Below, piece after piece: positions 1 through 11,600 of a stretch of 64,000 nucleotides of DNA. Made by a program: the position numbers and the translations under genes. The first letter of the stretch is position 1. Each line of letters starts with the position of its first letter. The notes below the pieces were generated by a model, which saw only the letters and a program-made list of their open reading frames with translations, ran no database searches and had not been told where the DNA came from. The DNA lies in assembly GCA_009809945.1 (NCBI GenBank), contig WTPW01000069.1, positions 663,313-727,312 of the forward strand, given 5' to 3'. The stretch is from Gigaspora margarita. Lineage: Eukaryota; Glomeromycota; Glomeromycetes; Diversisporales; Gigasporaceae.

Positions 1-660
1 AAAAAAAAAAACAAAATGAAAAACGAAAACAAAAAAAACAAAACAAAACTAAAAAAACAATGTAAACAAAGCAAAAGGAAAAAAAACAAAATGAAATGAA
101 AAAACAATATAGAAGATCTAATTTATAAACAAAAGATCTAATCTGATCTTGTAATACAGAATTTGTAAATTCATTTTGATAGATTATACAAAATTTCGAA
201 GTATTTTGAAAATATAGTCAAGTGCACCTTGGTATGATCCAGGTTACAGATCTACTGATCCAGCTTGGTTTCATAGATCTAAAATATTTTGAAATTATTT
301 TGAATTATTTTGAACCAAAATATTTTGAAAAATAGGTTGAATTCACTTTTGAAATATTTTGAAACTTTTTTGAAACATTTCAAAATCTGAAATATTTCAA
401 AATATATTGCAAAATATTTCAAAATATATTGCGAAATATTTCAAAATATATTGTGGTATGCAAGGTCTTTCGAAAGAGTTCGCATGTTTACAAGATCTTT
501 TGAAAGATTTTGCTACTATAAATTCACTGATATGGTTTCAAAGCTAAGTAATTAAAAGATCATGTACACAAATTATTAACAAGTTAATAAATATAATATA
601 AATTAGTAAAAACATATCTTGCTTGAACATTTTTGTACTTTTTCTTCTAAAACGCACCTA
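1..660. repeat. A-rich dispersed repeat, copy 1
   Basis: Poly-A/AAAAC-rich start, then blocks containing AGAAGATCTAA, TCTAATCTGATCTTG, a CCTTGGTAT block and ACAGATC...GATCCAGC, followed by many WAAATATTTCRAAATAT inverted motifs (about 290-460). The same blocks recur in the same order and orientation at 22,390-22,669, so this is a dispersed repeat. No coding capacity seen. The family is unknown and the left end is cut by the window edge. Confidence 0.6.
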
Positions 661-1190
661 TGGTCACAGGACAAAATTTTTTAATATGATAGGACGATAT
701 TAAGATGATATGTATATATAAAAACAAACATTATTAAATTAGATAGATTCTTTACTAACTAATATAATTATCAATATCAGCCTATGATATTATGCTGATA
801 TATTAATGATTATATTAAATTTTAATTAATCCAAATAAAAGAAGATACATATATATATATTAATATAATTAACAATAATCAACCTAACAATATATTTCTA
901 ATTATAAATATTATTAGATAATATAATACAATATAACCCCACAATAGTCACATTCACATTAGCTACAATCTTGCTATAGTTACCTTAATTCTTCTATTTA
1001 ACTATATACACTATATATAAATTCTTGCTTGTATTAGTCACAATCTCGCAATAGGCACATAGAATGTCTAATTTTGGCATGTGACTATAGTGTGGTTATA
1101 TTGTACAACATTATTAATTATCTTTAATGATCTAATATTTGACTAATAATTGATGATACATACTGATTATTACATGATTGTATTAATTTC
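661..1190. other. AT-rich spacer, no gene seen
   Basis: About 530 bases of AT-rich sequence with short TATA-type runs. I see no reading frame, RNA gene or bounded element here. Confidence 0.5.
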
Positions 1191-1725
1191 ATGATGATAT
1201 TTATCTGATTTTATTAATTTATTTTTTTAAACTTAAATAGGCTAATATTTTGTTAATTATTGTAATTTTCTATTTTTACTAACTGATATATTTCTGATTA
1301 TATCTATTATCAGATGATTAAAATACAATATTATTAAATTAACTAACTTTAATGATCTAACTTTTAGGCTGTTATTTTGTTGATTATTATAATTTTCTAA
1401 TTTCACTAACTGATATATTTCTGATTATAAACATTATTAGATGATTTAAATATGATATTATTAATTAACTTTAATGATCTAAATTTTAGGCTGTTATTTT
1501 GTTAATTATTGTAATTTCTATTTTCACTAACTGATATATTTTTGATTATAAACATTATCAGATAATTTAAATATGATATTATTAATTAACTTTAATAATC
1601 TAAATTTTAGACTAATATACTATGATATATACTTATTATCGGGTGATTTTATTTATTTCATGATGATATTTATCTGATTTTATTAATTTATTTTTTTAAA
1701 CTTAAATAGGCTAATATTTTGTTGT
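1191..1725. repeat. ~122-bp AT-rich tandem repeat, about 3-4 copies
   Basis: A unit containing GGCTGTTATTTTGTT, CACTAACTGATATATTTCTG, AACATTATTAGATGATT and CTTTAATGATCTAA repeats with starts near 1,239, 1,367, 1,489 and 1,609. The array is bracketed by a direct repeat of about 60 bp (GATGATATTTATCTGATTTT...AGGCTAATATTTTG) at about 1,191 and 1,662, so it may have grown by unequal exchange. Units differ by point changes and a few indels. Confidence 0.75.
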
Positions 1726-2495
1726 TTAAGATTGATATATTAAAGATAGTTATCTAATATTTTAATTTTATAAATTTAATTATATAAATATTTATAATAT
1801 ATTATATATTTTTTATTATATATAAATCATTATACAATCTGTTTTATATTATATAAAACATTAAACAATTGGTCTAATTATATATTAAATCATTTATTTG
1901 TTGGAATTACTACTAATGCTTTTTGTACATGATTACCATATTGAAATTTATATATAGTTAGAATAAATCATCCTAATTTCCTCTGTATAGGGAGTATACA
2001 ATCTCTGCTTTATTATAATTTTTTTTTTTGCCAAATTTCTATATTATTGCATTCATTATTTAATGATAAGAAATATCTTCATGATGCATGTGGCTAATAC
2101 TATCAAACATAAGCAAGATAGTATATTTTATTATTATATTTATGTTAAAAAAAGTAATGTATCTATTCAGGATATATACTATGATTTATCACTATAAGAC
2201 ATGAATTTTGCTCTAATATATGAACATTTTTTATATCTAGAACAATCATCAATTCATATATATCTGCTTCAGTTTTTAATCTTTCAAATTGGGTAATAAC
2301 TCAATTAATTGTTGGTGGTTGAACATATAATTCACATTTATATAATGTATTATAATATTTTACTAAATTATTATAAATATTATCATGAAGATTTACATTC
2401 TCATGAATTGGTTTCATCATCTCTTTAGGAGATCTTTCTGTTCTCTTAATTTCTATACTAGCAATAATTTTATTTACTATATATTCAGGTACACT

Positions 2496-2921
2496 TAGAG
2501 ATGTGCCTTATGCATTATGCATGTTGCATTATATAGTGCATTATGTTGCATAATGTAATGCAAGACTTGTAAAATTTAAAAATGCACATAGAGATTATTA
2601 GATAATTTATATCCAATTAAAATTAGATAATTTGCTTATATTTTAACAATATTTTTTTTAAATTAGAACTTATTAATTATATATATTCTTTTTCAATTTG
2701 TTACAATAGTTTTTAGCAAACAAATTTCTTGAACCAGCTTCTACTACTATATATTGTAGTCTCCTGGTTCTGCTATTTTATATTTAATAGCTAGTCTAAT
2801 TAAAGCAAAAAAAAAACTACTAGTATATTATATAAAAATACAGGATTGCATAATGCATCATGCTGTATAATGTTGCATTATGCAATGCAAAACCAAAAAA
2901 GCCTGCATTCGCACATCTCTA
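2496..2921. mobile_element. hAT-type MITE with perfect 8-bp TSD
   Basis: Perfect 11-bp terminal inverted repeats TAGAGATGTGC / GCACATCTCTA are flanked by the 8-bp duplication GGTACACT at 2,488-2,495 and 2,922-2,929. An 8-bp TSD with a TAGAG-type terminus is diagnostic of hAT. Both ends carry several subterminal copies of TGCATTATGC-like words in both orientations, the usual arrangement of hAT transposase binding sites. It has no coding capacity (426 bp). It sits inside the tnp2-like pseudogene; removing it with one TSD rejoins the frame (...SVPEYIVNK). Confidence 0.9.
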
Positions 2922-3179
2922 GGTACACTACTAAATTCTCACTTTCAAGATTTTTGGTTATTTTTAAGTTTTCACATACTTTTTATCTAAAAGTAGAAGA
3001 GATAGGCCCAATAAAAACCTGGCTTCATTACTACTAATAGATTTTATTTGAAATTCTACCTGCATATTTTTTATTAGGATGCATATAGGTTCAGGTTCAA
3101 TTAACTGATTACTTGTTGGATAGGTACCTAACAGACCATTTATTTATTCAAAAGAATAGCACCAATATGCATATAGTAG

Positions 3180-3345
3180 TAGAGATGTTATAGTTCAGCA
3201 AGGACCGCGGTCTGAACCAGTCTTTTGAACCGGTCTAAGCAGTCCACAGTCCATAAATTGGGATCAGTTCAGATCAGTCCATCCATATAAAAAAAAAAAA
3301 AAAAAAAAAAAAAAGAAAAAATTAAAAAAAAAAAAATGGCTTAGG

Positions 3346-3378
<33 letters not shown>

Positions 3379-3609
3379 AGCATCGATTTTTAATTTGCTT
3401 GATCAGCTTATTATCAAGTTTTGATTATGGTATGTTATGATAGTTAAAATTCTCAAATCCTATTGGTTGCAGGTAGACTAGTCCTTGAACTAGACTAAAC
3501 TAGGACTGGTCCATGGACCAGTTTATGAAATTTGGTCCGGTTTGTGGTCTGCTGCTCGGACCCAGTTTTTTGAACCAAGACCAGACCAGGATAGACTGTA
3601 ACATCCCTA
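3180..3609. mobile_element. hAT-type MITE, related termini
   Basis: Termini TAGAGATGTTATAGT and, on the other strand, TAGGGATGTTACAGT form imperfect TIRs. Flanks TATAGTAG (3,172-3,179) and TATTGTGG (3,610-3,617) look like an 8-bp TSD with two changes. Subterminal GGTCC/GGACC words repeat many times at both ends, and the middle is a long poly-A stretch (3,290-3,375). It has no coding capacity and is inserted in the tnp2-like pseudogene. Confidence 0.75.
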
Positions 3610-3623
3610 TATTGTGGACCATA

Positions 3624-4154
3624 GGGGGCATCCATAAATTATGTTATGCTTGGGGGGTTCCCAAAATATAACGATTTTCCAATATATAGGGGGGTCCCCC
3701 CAACATAACGCAATTTTTTTATAAAAATTTGTCTAAACTTGATCCAGTGGTCCAAATTGGATGCTTTTGGTCAATTCGAATCATCTCGAGGAGAGGATTC
3801 GAATGGTACCAATTTCATTTGATTTGGATCACTGGATCACGTTTTATTAACGAAATGCTATTGGTTATTATGTTTTATTATAAAATTACTATAAAATCAA
3901 TAGTATTTCATTAATAAAACGTGATCTAGTAGTCCAAAAGAAATGATTTTGGTACCATTGAATTGAATTCGTCTCATAGAGACGAATCGAATAGTACCAA
4001 AATCATCCAGATTGGATCACTGGGTCATAATATATTCAAGTTTTTGTAAAATTTTATATATAAACATATAGATTTTTAAATTTTTTTTTATATAGTAGAG
4101 GGGGGGTCAAGAGCTACTATGTAGGGGTACATAACGTTATTTATGGATGCCCCC
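3624..4154. mobile_element. 531-bp inverted-repeat element flanked by ATA
   Basis: Ends GGGGGCATCCATAAAT / ATTTATGGATGCCCCC are perfect 16-bp TIRs with ATA on both sides (3,621-3,623 and 4,155-4,157). The interior holds nested palindromes: two inverted blocks around TGATCCAGTGGTCCAA, TTCGAAT and GATCACTGGATCACG, so a single strand could fold along most of its length. A 3-bp TSD suggests PIF/Harbinger-like, but ATA is not the usual TWA, so the superfamily is open. Removing this element and the neighbouring hAT restores CLDYGPLYAYWCYSFE in the disrupted transposase. Confidence 0.8.
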
Positions 4155-4433
4155 ATAGTCTAGACAATATTGCTTAATATAAAAAAATAAATAAATTTGA
4201 CAATATTGAGTATGGATCATAATGTTCCTCAATTAATTGTACTATTTTTACTAGTCAATTATGTGCTTTGTCTAGATCACTTGGCTTGACTATTCAGTTT
4301 ATTAATGAATTGTATGCACAAATAAAATTATAAATAATTTTTCTATTTTCATGTTCTAGCAAATTTTATATATACAAAATAGTATACACTTGATAGAATA
4401 CTTTCTACTAATCTGCTATAAATTGACTAAGTC

Positions 4434-5052
4434 TTTCTTTTTTTTCCATTTTTACAACTGAGATCTTGTCTCAATTCTTTATTAAGTTGTTAAGGATGTA
4501 ATATTTGTTACATGAATGAGGATACAACTAGCCACACATGCACTTTTGGTGCCTAATTTAAGTGGTCCGCCCAAAGGTTTTATACTAGCTGCTATATCTA
4601 CAACCCAACTATAGAAGTTGTCTATTTAAACCCTCTGGTTTATAATCTTTCTATTACTATCTGAAGCACTACATATATATATACCGATACTGTTGGGCCT
4701 CAACCCTTTTTATGAATATTTGACTCAGACTACTTTATTCGTGGTCTAGAGTTGGCTAAGTAGGACGTAAGTCCTATTAGTTTTATTTGTCCAAGTTTTA
4801 ACCCCAGACTTTCTGTACTCATCTAACCCAAACTAGCCAAGGTCTGCCAGAAAATGCTGCTAGGAGTTCATGACATGATCTTCACTACGTCTCATAACTT
4901 CAGTTACCCAAATTGTAGATCCAAACCAACAGGTTCGGCCTTGCAGAGTTTGTTATACCAATTATTAAAATTCACATTCACTGTCCACAGGACTTGAACT
5001 GGCAATTTTTCAATTTGTGACCTCAGAGCATAACTGCTATGCTATCGGACCC
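4434..5052 (-). mobile_element. tRNA-derived SINE (copy 2), in tnp2 pseudogene
   Basis: On the minus strand the element begins GGGTCCGATAGCATAGCAG, with a pol III A-box-like block (5,034-5,044) and the B box AGTTCAAGTCC (4,990-5,000), 44 bp between starts. The body is unrelated to common coding sequence. The 3' end has AACTTAATAAAGA and an A-rich tail (TGTAAAAATGGAAAAAAAAG). Flanking duplications on the + strand are AAATTGACTAAGTC (4,420-4,433) and AAGGTCACTAAGTC (5,053-5,066), 11 of 14 identical. Excising it restores GAEGLSQFIAD in the transposase frame. It shares its head and 3' motif with the SINE at 25,695. Confidence 0.75.
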
Positions 5053-5900
5053 AAGGTCACTAAGTCCTTCTGCTCCATGCATGACTTTTAATAGAATGCA
5101 TCCTATATCTGATGGTACTTTAATATGTGCTATATATGTTTTAATTTTTGAAAGTTTGTCTTTGCTAAGTTTATCATTATCTAATATTCATTGCTTCATT
5201 ATCTACTTGCTGATACCTAAGAACAGGCAATGTATTAGATTGACTACTATAAATGTAACTGGATCAAAATATTTTAGCTGATATAGTTCTAACTATCTTA
5301 CTTTTGTATTTTTAATATAATTTTTACAATTTTGGTTATTTGTACAGGATAATCATTGCTTTGCTGCATCAAAATATTGTGAAATATCTACTAGATCAAA
5401 CTATTCATCCATATCTTCAAAACCACTATAGTGATTTCTTCTGAATTCATGGTGATATATTGCATGTTTTGGGCAACAATGACATTTTACAGTATAACTT
5501 GCATGACCACAAATCTTTCTTGTAGCAGGAACATCATTAGCTAATAATATTAATACTTAATATATCTTTTGTCCATCTTTATATTTATATGCTGCTAGTA
5601 ATTCTATACTAGAGGAAAATTCAATTAACTTATTGACAATTGGTGCACAATAATTATTAATTTGATATTTACTAGACTTATTTGACCCATAATACTATCT
5701 AATACTAAAATATTGTTTAGTTTAATTGTTCTTCACATGGTAAATTATAAAAAACTCTATATATTGCTCTGGTACTATGAAAATTGTATAATCAAATAAG
5801 ATAGCTGCACGATATAGTCACCAAACCAGAAACAGGTAGACACAATTAATTTGTATTTTCAATACTTGATTTAATAATTTAAAAGAAGTTTGTATGATTT

Positions 5901-6301
5901 AAGTATGTTAGTGAACTGAGAATTTTTAATTATATTTTAATTTAAATTGGATAATAAAAAGAGTTATGTATTTTATTATTTTTAAGGTTAAAATTGACAT
6001 GAAAAGAGGTATGCAGTTGAAGTTAGGTATTTGTAATATTCATAATATATTGTATATACAAGAAAAAAAATAGAAATGAGTGCAAAGATAAAAAAAAGAA
6101 TAATACTTATTGCATAGTATTACATTCAGATATTTATAATTACATGTTTAATTAAAATCAACAGTAATAATTAATGTAAACAAATAAGAATCCAAAATTA
6201 TTGATAATGTAATTGTAGTATTAATTGTAATGTATAAAAATTAGGTAATAATTTAGAGTTAGATAATTTGCAAGTAGATAGTAGTAATGGAATTATTGTC
6301 A
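5901..6301. other. AT-rich spacer, no gene seen
   Basis: Mostly A/T runs; no supported reading frame or element end was recognised. Confidence 0.4.
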
Positions 6302-6518
6302 CAGATCATAATGAAATCAGATCATAATGAAATACAGGTGTTCGATTTAAAAATATAAGCCCTACTAAAATCCACCTATACTCTTTTTTAAATAACCCTA
6401 ACCCTAAATCCTAACTTAACTATAAAAAAAAACCTAACAAAAAAGGCCCAAAAAAAAATTTAAAAATCGGTCATAAAATAAGTTCAATTTCATTATGATC
6501 TGATTTCATTATGATCTG
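6302..6518. mobile_element. 217-bp MITE with 32-bp TIRs
   Basis: The outer 32 bases (6,302-6,333) are a perfect inverted match to 6,487-6,518. Each arm is itself a tandem duplication of CAGATCATAATGAAAT. Partial inverted similarity continues outward (AATTATTGT), so the true ends may lie a few bases further out. The interior contains ACCCTAACCCTAAATCC. A decayed relative lies at about 63,135-63,345. Superfamily unknown; no clear TSD. Confidence 0.8.
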
Positions 6519-7209
6519 CCACAATTATTAATGTAATATATATAAGTGAAAGAAAAAAAAATAGATATTTTTTCTTGGGTTTGTCTTTAAAAATACAGTA
6601 TACTATATCATAAAGTAAAATTTTGCTATGTAATACAGATTTATTAGTTATCAAATTTGTGATTATTGAGAAGAGTAGTAACTTACAATTTCTATATTAT
6701 ATGTACTCATAGTTAATACAAATTAAATTTAATTTAATAAAAGCAAATAATTTGAGTTATTTAAATATAGTGATTAATATACAAAATGAAGATAATAAAG
6801 GTATATAATAGTAAATATTTATAGCTTAATGATTAACAGTTCTTATTTAATTAACAAATAAAGTATTATGAATAGTATTTTAATATAAAATAAAAAATTT
6901 CTTTTTATATTAAAAATTTGGCATAAAGATTTATTAATAGAACAATTTATTAATAGAATATTATGTTAGAGCAAAGTTACTTAAAGTGGTGCTATAAATT
7001 AATTAAAAATTTTAGATATAGCATATAATATATAATGTGCATAAAATGGAAAAAGTTTGTAGTAAAGATTTATGAAGATGAAGAATCAAACTCTTGATGA
7101 GCAAAAGTTATTTTTGTTCAATTAGGGGTTGAGTATGTGTAAGATATAAATTGACTATAACATAGAGTGACTGGCATGCGAAACTGTTTAGAACCTATTT
7201 AGCATGCAT
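6519..7209. other. AT-rich spacer, no gene seen
   Basis: About 690 AT-rich bases with no supported gene. No element boundary with matching flanks was seen. Confidence 0.4.
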
Positions 7210-7213
7210 TTAA

Positions 7214-8092
7214 GGGTAGAGTCCAATGATGATCATTTTCATATAAAATTGATATACGAAAAAAATTTATATAGGTATTACAAAAATGCTACATATAAAA
7301 ATCTTTTAAATTGCAATCAATTTTAACCAAAAATTTGTGGCGCATAGATCAAATCCTTCCTTTTATAGTAGTGAAACTTTAATTACCAATCCGGATAAGA
7401 TCGGCACTATAGCTATATTATTACTATATTTGGAATTGGGGATAAACAAATATATAAACAATATATTAGTAAATCTGTAGTAGGCGTAATAAAAAGTTTT
7501 TTTTATACTAAGTAAATATTATTTTTGGCTCTAAGTAAAGTTGTAGAGCAGGTTCTTGCGCGTCTACTGCCAAAATTTCATTAAAATCGGACTTTTAGAT
7601 AAAAAGATATGAGTAAAAACGTCTTTAAAATTCTTTAAATCTTATAAAAATTTTATATATACAGGCCTGATCCAGATTTCGTACTACCTTGTTTATATAT
7701 TTGTTTTGCCCCAATTCTAAATATAGAAATATTGCCTATCTTATCCGGATTGGCAATTAAATGCACGTACCATTTAAAAAACCTATATATATATCATAAA
7801 GTTCTCTGTAGTGATCCCAAATTCTCTGTGGTGACACAAAATCGATGATCCTGATTGGCTTATATCATATGATTTTTGTAACCAATTTGTAATACCCAAT
7901 CTTTAAACACATGTTTTTCAGTGAGGATCTAACCAATTTTAATAATTTTACTACCGTTAGAATTAGAAAAACCTATTCTACAACTTTTTTAAACAATTAA
8001 ACTAGTTAACTTAATATATTTTTTTTAATTTTAAAAAGAAAAAAATTTTACTATTTGTTTTATATATAATTTGAAAATAGCGTACTCTACCC
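7214..8092. mobile_element. TTAA-flanked inverted-repeat element (outer)
   Basis: Ends GGGTAGAGT / ACTCTACCC are each flanked by TTAA (7,210-7,213 and 8,093-8,096). A TTAA target duplication suggests the piggyBac superfamily, but TIRs are short (9 bp plus TTAA). It contains the nested element 7,383-7,756 and, near 7,929-7,995, a core block similar to ones in other foldback-type elements of this window. Confidence 0.55.
7383..7756. mobile_element. TTAA-flanked MITE nested in 7,214-8,092
   Basis: Long inverted arms of about 80 bp start TTACCAATCCGGATAAGAT and, from the right end, TTGCCAATCCGGATAAGAT, and run to AAACAAATATATAAACAA. TTAA lies on both sides (7,379-7,382 and 7,757-7,760). The interior has ATTTCATTAAAATCGGACTT and no coding capacity. 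Confidence 0.7.
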
Positions 8093-8096
8093 TTAA

Positions 8097-8691
8097 TATA
8101 CCATTGCTAATTAGAGTATAATCTTAAAAAAAAACAAAAATAAAAAAATAAAAAATAAAAAGTAAAAAAATTATTAAGTTTATTTGATATATAATTAGCT
8201 GTATATCATAAATTTATATTGTATAAAATATAAAAAAAAACTTAAAAAAAAAAAGAAAAAAAATCATTTATACTATTTTATTTGATATTTTTACTTTATA
8301 TGATATTTCTACTTTATTTGATGTTTTACTTTATTCGATATTTCCACTTTATCCATTTATTTGACATTTTTACAATTTCATTCAATGTTTCTACGATTTA
8401 TTAGTAAATGGCATGCTACATGGTATATCAAATTTTTTAAACATACTAGTCAATCTACTATGAAGTAAAAAAGAGAAAGCTTATCATTATATTTGTATAT
8501 AATATTATACTTACTGAATTCACATTAGAATGAACTATATATTTAAAAAGAAATGTTGATTTTGTAATACTTTATTTATCTTAGAACTTTATTACAGATC
8601 ATGTTAATTTTAATTATACTATATATTGATTTTTTAAAATTAATATATTATAGTAATTAAGATTGGTTAATGCTTGGCTATTCTTTTAATT
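8097..8691. other. AT-rich spacer next to Helitron 3' end
   Basis: A/T-rich with ATATTTCTACTTTAT-type repeats at 8,280-8,350. The Helitron 3' terminus (hairpin plus CTRR) should lie here, but I could not identify it with confidence. Confidence 0.35.
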
Positions 8692-11600
8692 AAGAAGATT
8701 TTTTGCATATTCTTCAAGGCATTCAAATTCTGCATGAAGTGCAGGTAACAAATAAATATTTAATATAGACTTATTAAATGTTTGTAAAAATAGTAAATTA
8801 TTAAGCCTTTGAGCTCGAGAGAATATTATATATATTCCATTATTTATTCTACTGTTTTTTAGATCAAATATTACTTTTTGAAGTGTTTGTTCTTGATACT
8901 TTTAATCAGTAAATGCAAATCTAGTATAAGAGAAAGTTGGAAGTGCTAAAACCTTCTTTGAATTTTAGATTCATTATATTTTCAAATAGTATGTACACAA
9001 TCTTGCTTAATTGGATAGATAGGTACATGATTGGGGGAAGATCTTGATAAAAACCAGAGGCTTTACCAATAAATTCAACAATAACATACTTTGGAAGGGT
9101 TTTCAATATTATTATATTTCTTGAGTTGATGAATAATCAATTGACTCTTTATTATATATACTTTGGTAAAGAATTTCCTAAGTGCCATTTGCTATATTGT
9201 TATTTGCACAAATATTAACTATAATAAGGACCTTTATATTGATTGATAGTAGTAAAATGCCATACAAAGAATTTTCTTTTGTATCTGAAGTTGATAAAAA
9301 TTTAAGACAGTTGCTTCCAGTAAGTATAGTTCGACTATAAGAATCTTATGCACAAGAATATACAAGTGATTGGTTATTAAAATGAGCATGCTTTCTTGTT
9401 GTATCAAAATTAAGATGAACACAGAGATCATTTCTTGTAACAAGAAAAGTGGCATCTCTATACTCTTGAGTGATAATTCTATTATCACTAAGAATTCTTA
9501 ACCATAAGGCAGATTTTTGATCTTCTGTAAGATTTTCTTTATGCATACTTTCAAGTATGCAGCTATAGAAAGGATTATCTAGTTGGCAAATTTGTTTTTT
9601 TTTAGAATTATAACATGGTTAACATTTAACTATAAACTTCTTCCTGTAATTTTACTAACAGATTGGACATTAGGTAAAAAGTATTAGGTTTGTGCTTTAA
9701 ATGTTTTAATGAATATTGTTTATTAACAGCAGAATCAGTGTTGAGATGAGTAGAAATTTAAGAAAGTTTGTCTAGTACATATAATGCAGAATCTAAAACA
9801 GGAGGTAATTGCATAAAATTGCCAACAAATAAAATGTTTATTCCAGCAAAGGGTATAAGATCATCAGTTGCTTTTGCTTTTTTTCAAAAAAGTATGAAAT
9901 CAAGCAAGGAGTTTTTGCCCAATCATGGATATTTCATCAATAATAAGATATTCTATTTTTGACCAAAATTATTGAAGCTATTGTAATATTGCTTTAGATA
10001 AATTAAATTTATTTTTATGAGATTCTCCAAAACCAAATCCACATATAGAATAAAGAGTAAAGCCTTCAATATTTGTAGTAGCAATTCCAGTCGAAGCTAA
10101 AACAAGAAGAGTATCATAATAAAGACAAAATTTAAAGTAAGAACAAATGGTTTCAATAACTTTGGATTTACAAGTACTACTAGTACTAACAAGATAAAGT
10201 AGTAACTGTAATAGCTATTTTCATTTGCAGGATAGTTTTATTGACAGTGATTATATACAAGAAAGTAAACTTTTTTTTGTTTATCATTTAGACCAGCTGC
10301 AAATCTTTCTAAAGGATTATCATCTTGTTTAACATGAATATCTAGATGTGTATTATTATTTTGTGAATGTTTAAAATGTGCATTTAGTGATATATTTTTT
10401 TTGAATTATTGTCATTGTTATTTTTTCTATATTGTTTTTTGAGAAGTAATAATTGTTTGCCAAATTTTTAAGAGATTATTATCATAAATTTTACTTGGAT
10501 ACAAGTTTTTATGTTTATGATTATTAGAATTATAAAAGTTCATAGGAGCAGAATTTATAAAGTTAAATCATCTTTGAAGTCTTAAAAAGTTTATAGTATT
10601 ATCAACTATTTTTAGATCTTTTAGACCAGATCTAACAATATTTATAGGATCAAAATAAATAGAGCCTTGGTCATAAGTGCCTTCTAATAAATCATCATTA
10701 TCAGATATATAAAGATCATTGTCAGTATCATACCCTGGAACAGAATGATCAATACAACTACTTTTGAAAAAATTGGATTGTTTATAGCATTTTTGTAAAG
10801 TTCATGGTTGAGATTAAATTCTTCTGAACATCTATGCAATAATTCTATATTAGAAATTATAGATATTTGGTATAAAGATAAGGATGAGCTATTTAAAAAA
10901 AATTTTATATACTGTATATTCCCAAAAATAAGCTACCTTTTTTGGGCCAAAGATTACACAAAAAAATGGGGGGTAGCTTATTTTTAGCATATAGACATTT
11001 TGAAAAATTGAAAAACGTACTAATAAAAAGATGTTCAAATAACACCAAATTTTACAATAAGTGTATTTTGATGCGCTGAACAACTTTACTTAATCGAACT
11101 TTTGAAGTTTACTTGGTATAAAAAATGTTTTATATGTAGCAACTGCTAACACGTTTTTTGAGATTTTTGAAAAAAAACAGGGGTAGCTTATTTTCGGAGT
11201 AGCTTATTTTCAGGAATATACAGTAAGTCCTAAACAGTTTTCCATAGCTTAAATAACATAAGAATGCATAGTACATAACAATCAGCATTTTCAATGTCAT
11301 CTATTTTAGGTATTCCTTTACCACTTAATATTACTATTCTCTCAGTTTCTTTTCTTTTAATTCTTTGAATATATGTTTTGTTTTGAGAATGTACACTATC
11401 AGTATTGTAAATATAATTATTTGTTAAGTCATTTCTGCAAAAAAAAAAGAAATTATTCCTTTTATTGAGGATTAACCTGACAATATAGATAGTTTATAAG
11501 AATTAATTGGAATTTTTTAATAGTAAAAGCATAGTTATACAAGCATATATTACGTAAAGATAGTCCTCGATATTGATAATCAATGTGAAGGTTAGCAGTA

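Larger units (their letters stand above)
1850..5900 (-). pseudogene. tnp2/CACTA-like transposase, dead, cut by four insertions
   Basis: Reading the minus strand from about 5,900 to 1,850, out-of-phase pieces match the order of tnp2-type (EnSpm/CACTA-like) transposases. They are an N-proximal piece with LLANDVPATRKICGHASY and a CHCCPKH cysteine cluster (about 5,430-5,560), a Y-DPVTFIVVNLIHCLFLGISK piece corresponding to the family's FDP...DPMHNLFLG motif (about 5,200-5,280), a GLSD/ADQW-type segment, ENRKIIYNF and IVQLIEEHYDPYS (about 4,215-4,370), then YWCYSFE...GLLGTYPTSNQLIEPE (about 3,070-3,170) and a C-terminal part around 1,900-2,480. Stops and frameshifts are present in every piece. Four insertions interrupt it: 2,496-2,921, 3,180-3,609, 3,624-4,154 and 4,434-5,052. 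Assignment to tnp2 is from motif memory; a KDZ-type transposase is the main alternative. No terminal repeats of the parent element were found. Confidence 0.7.
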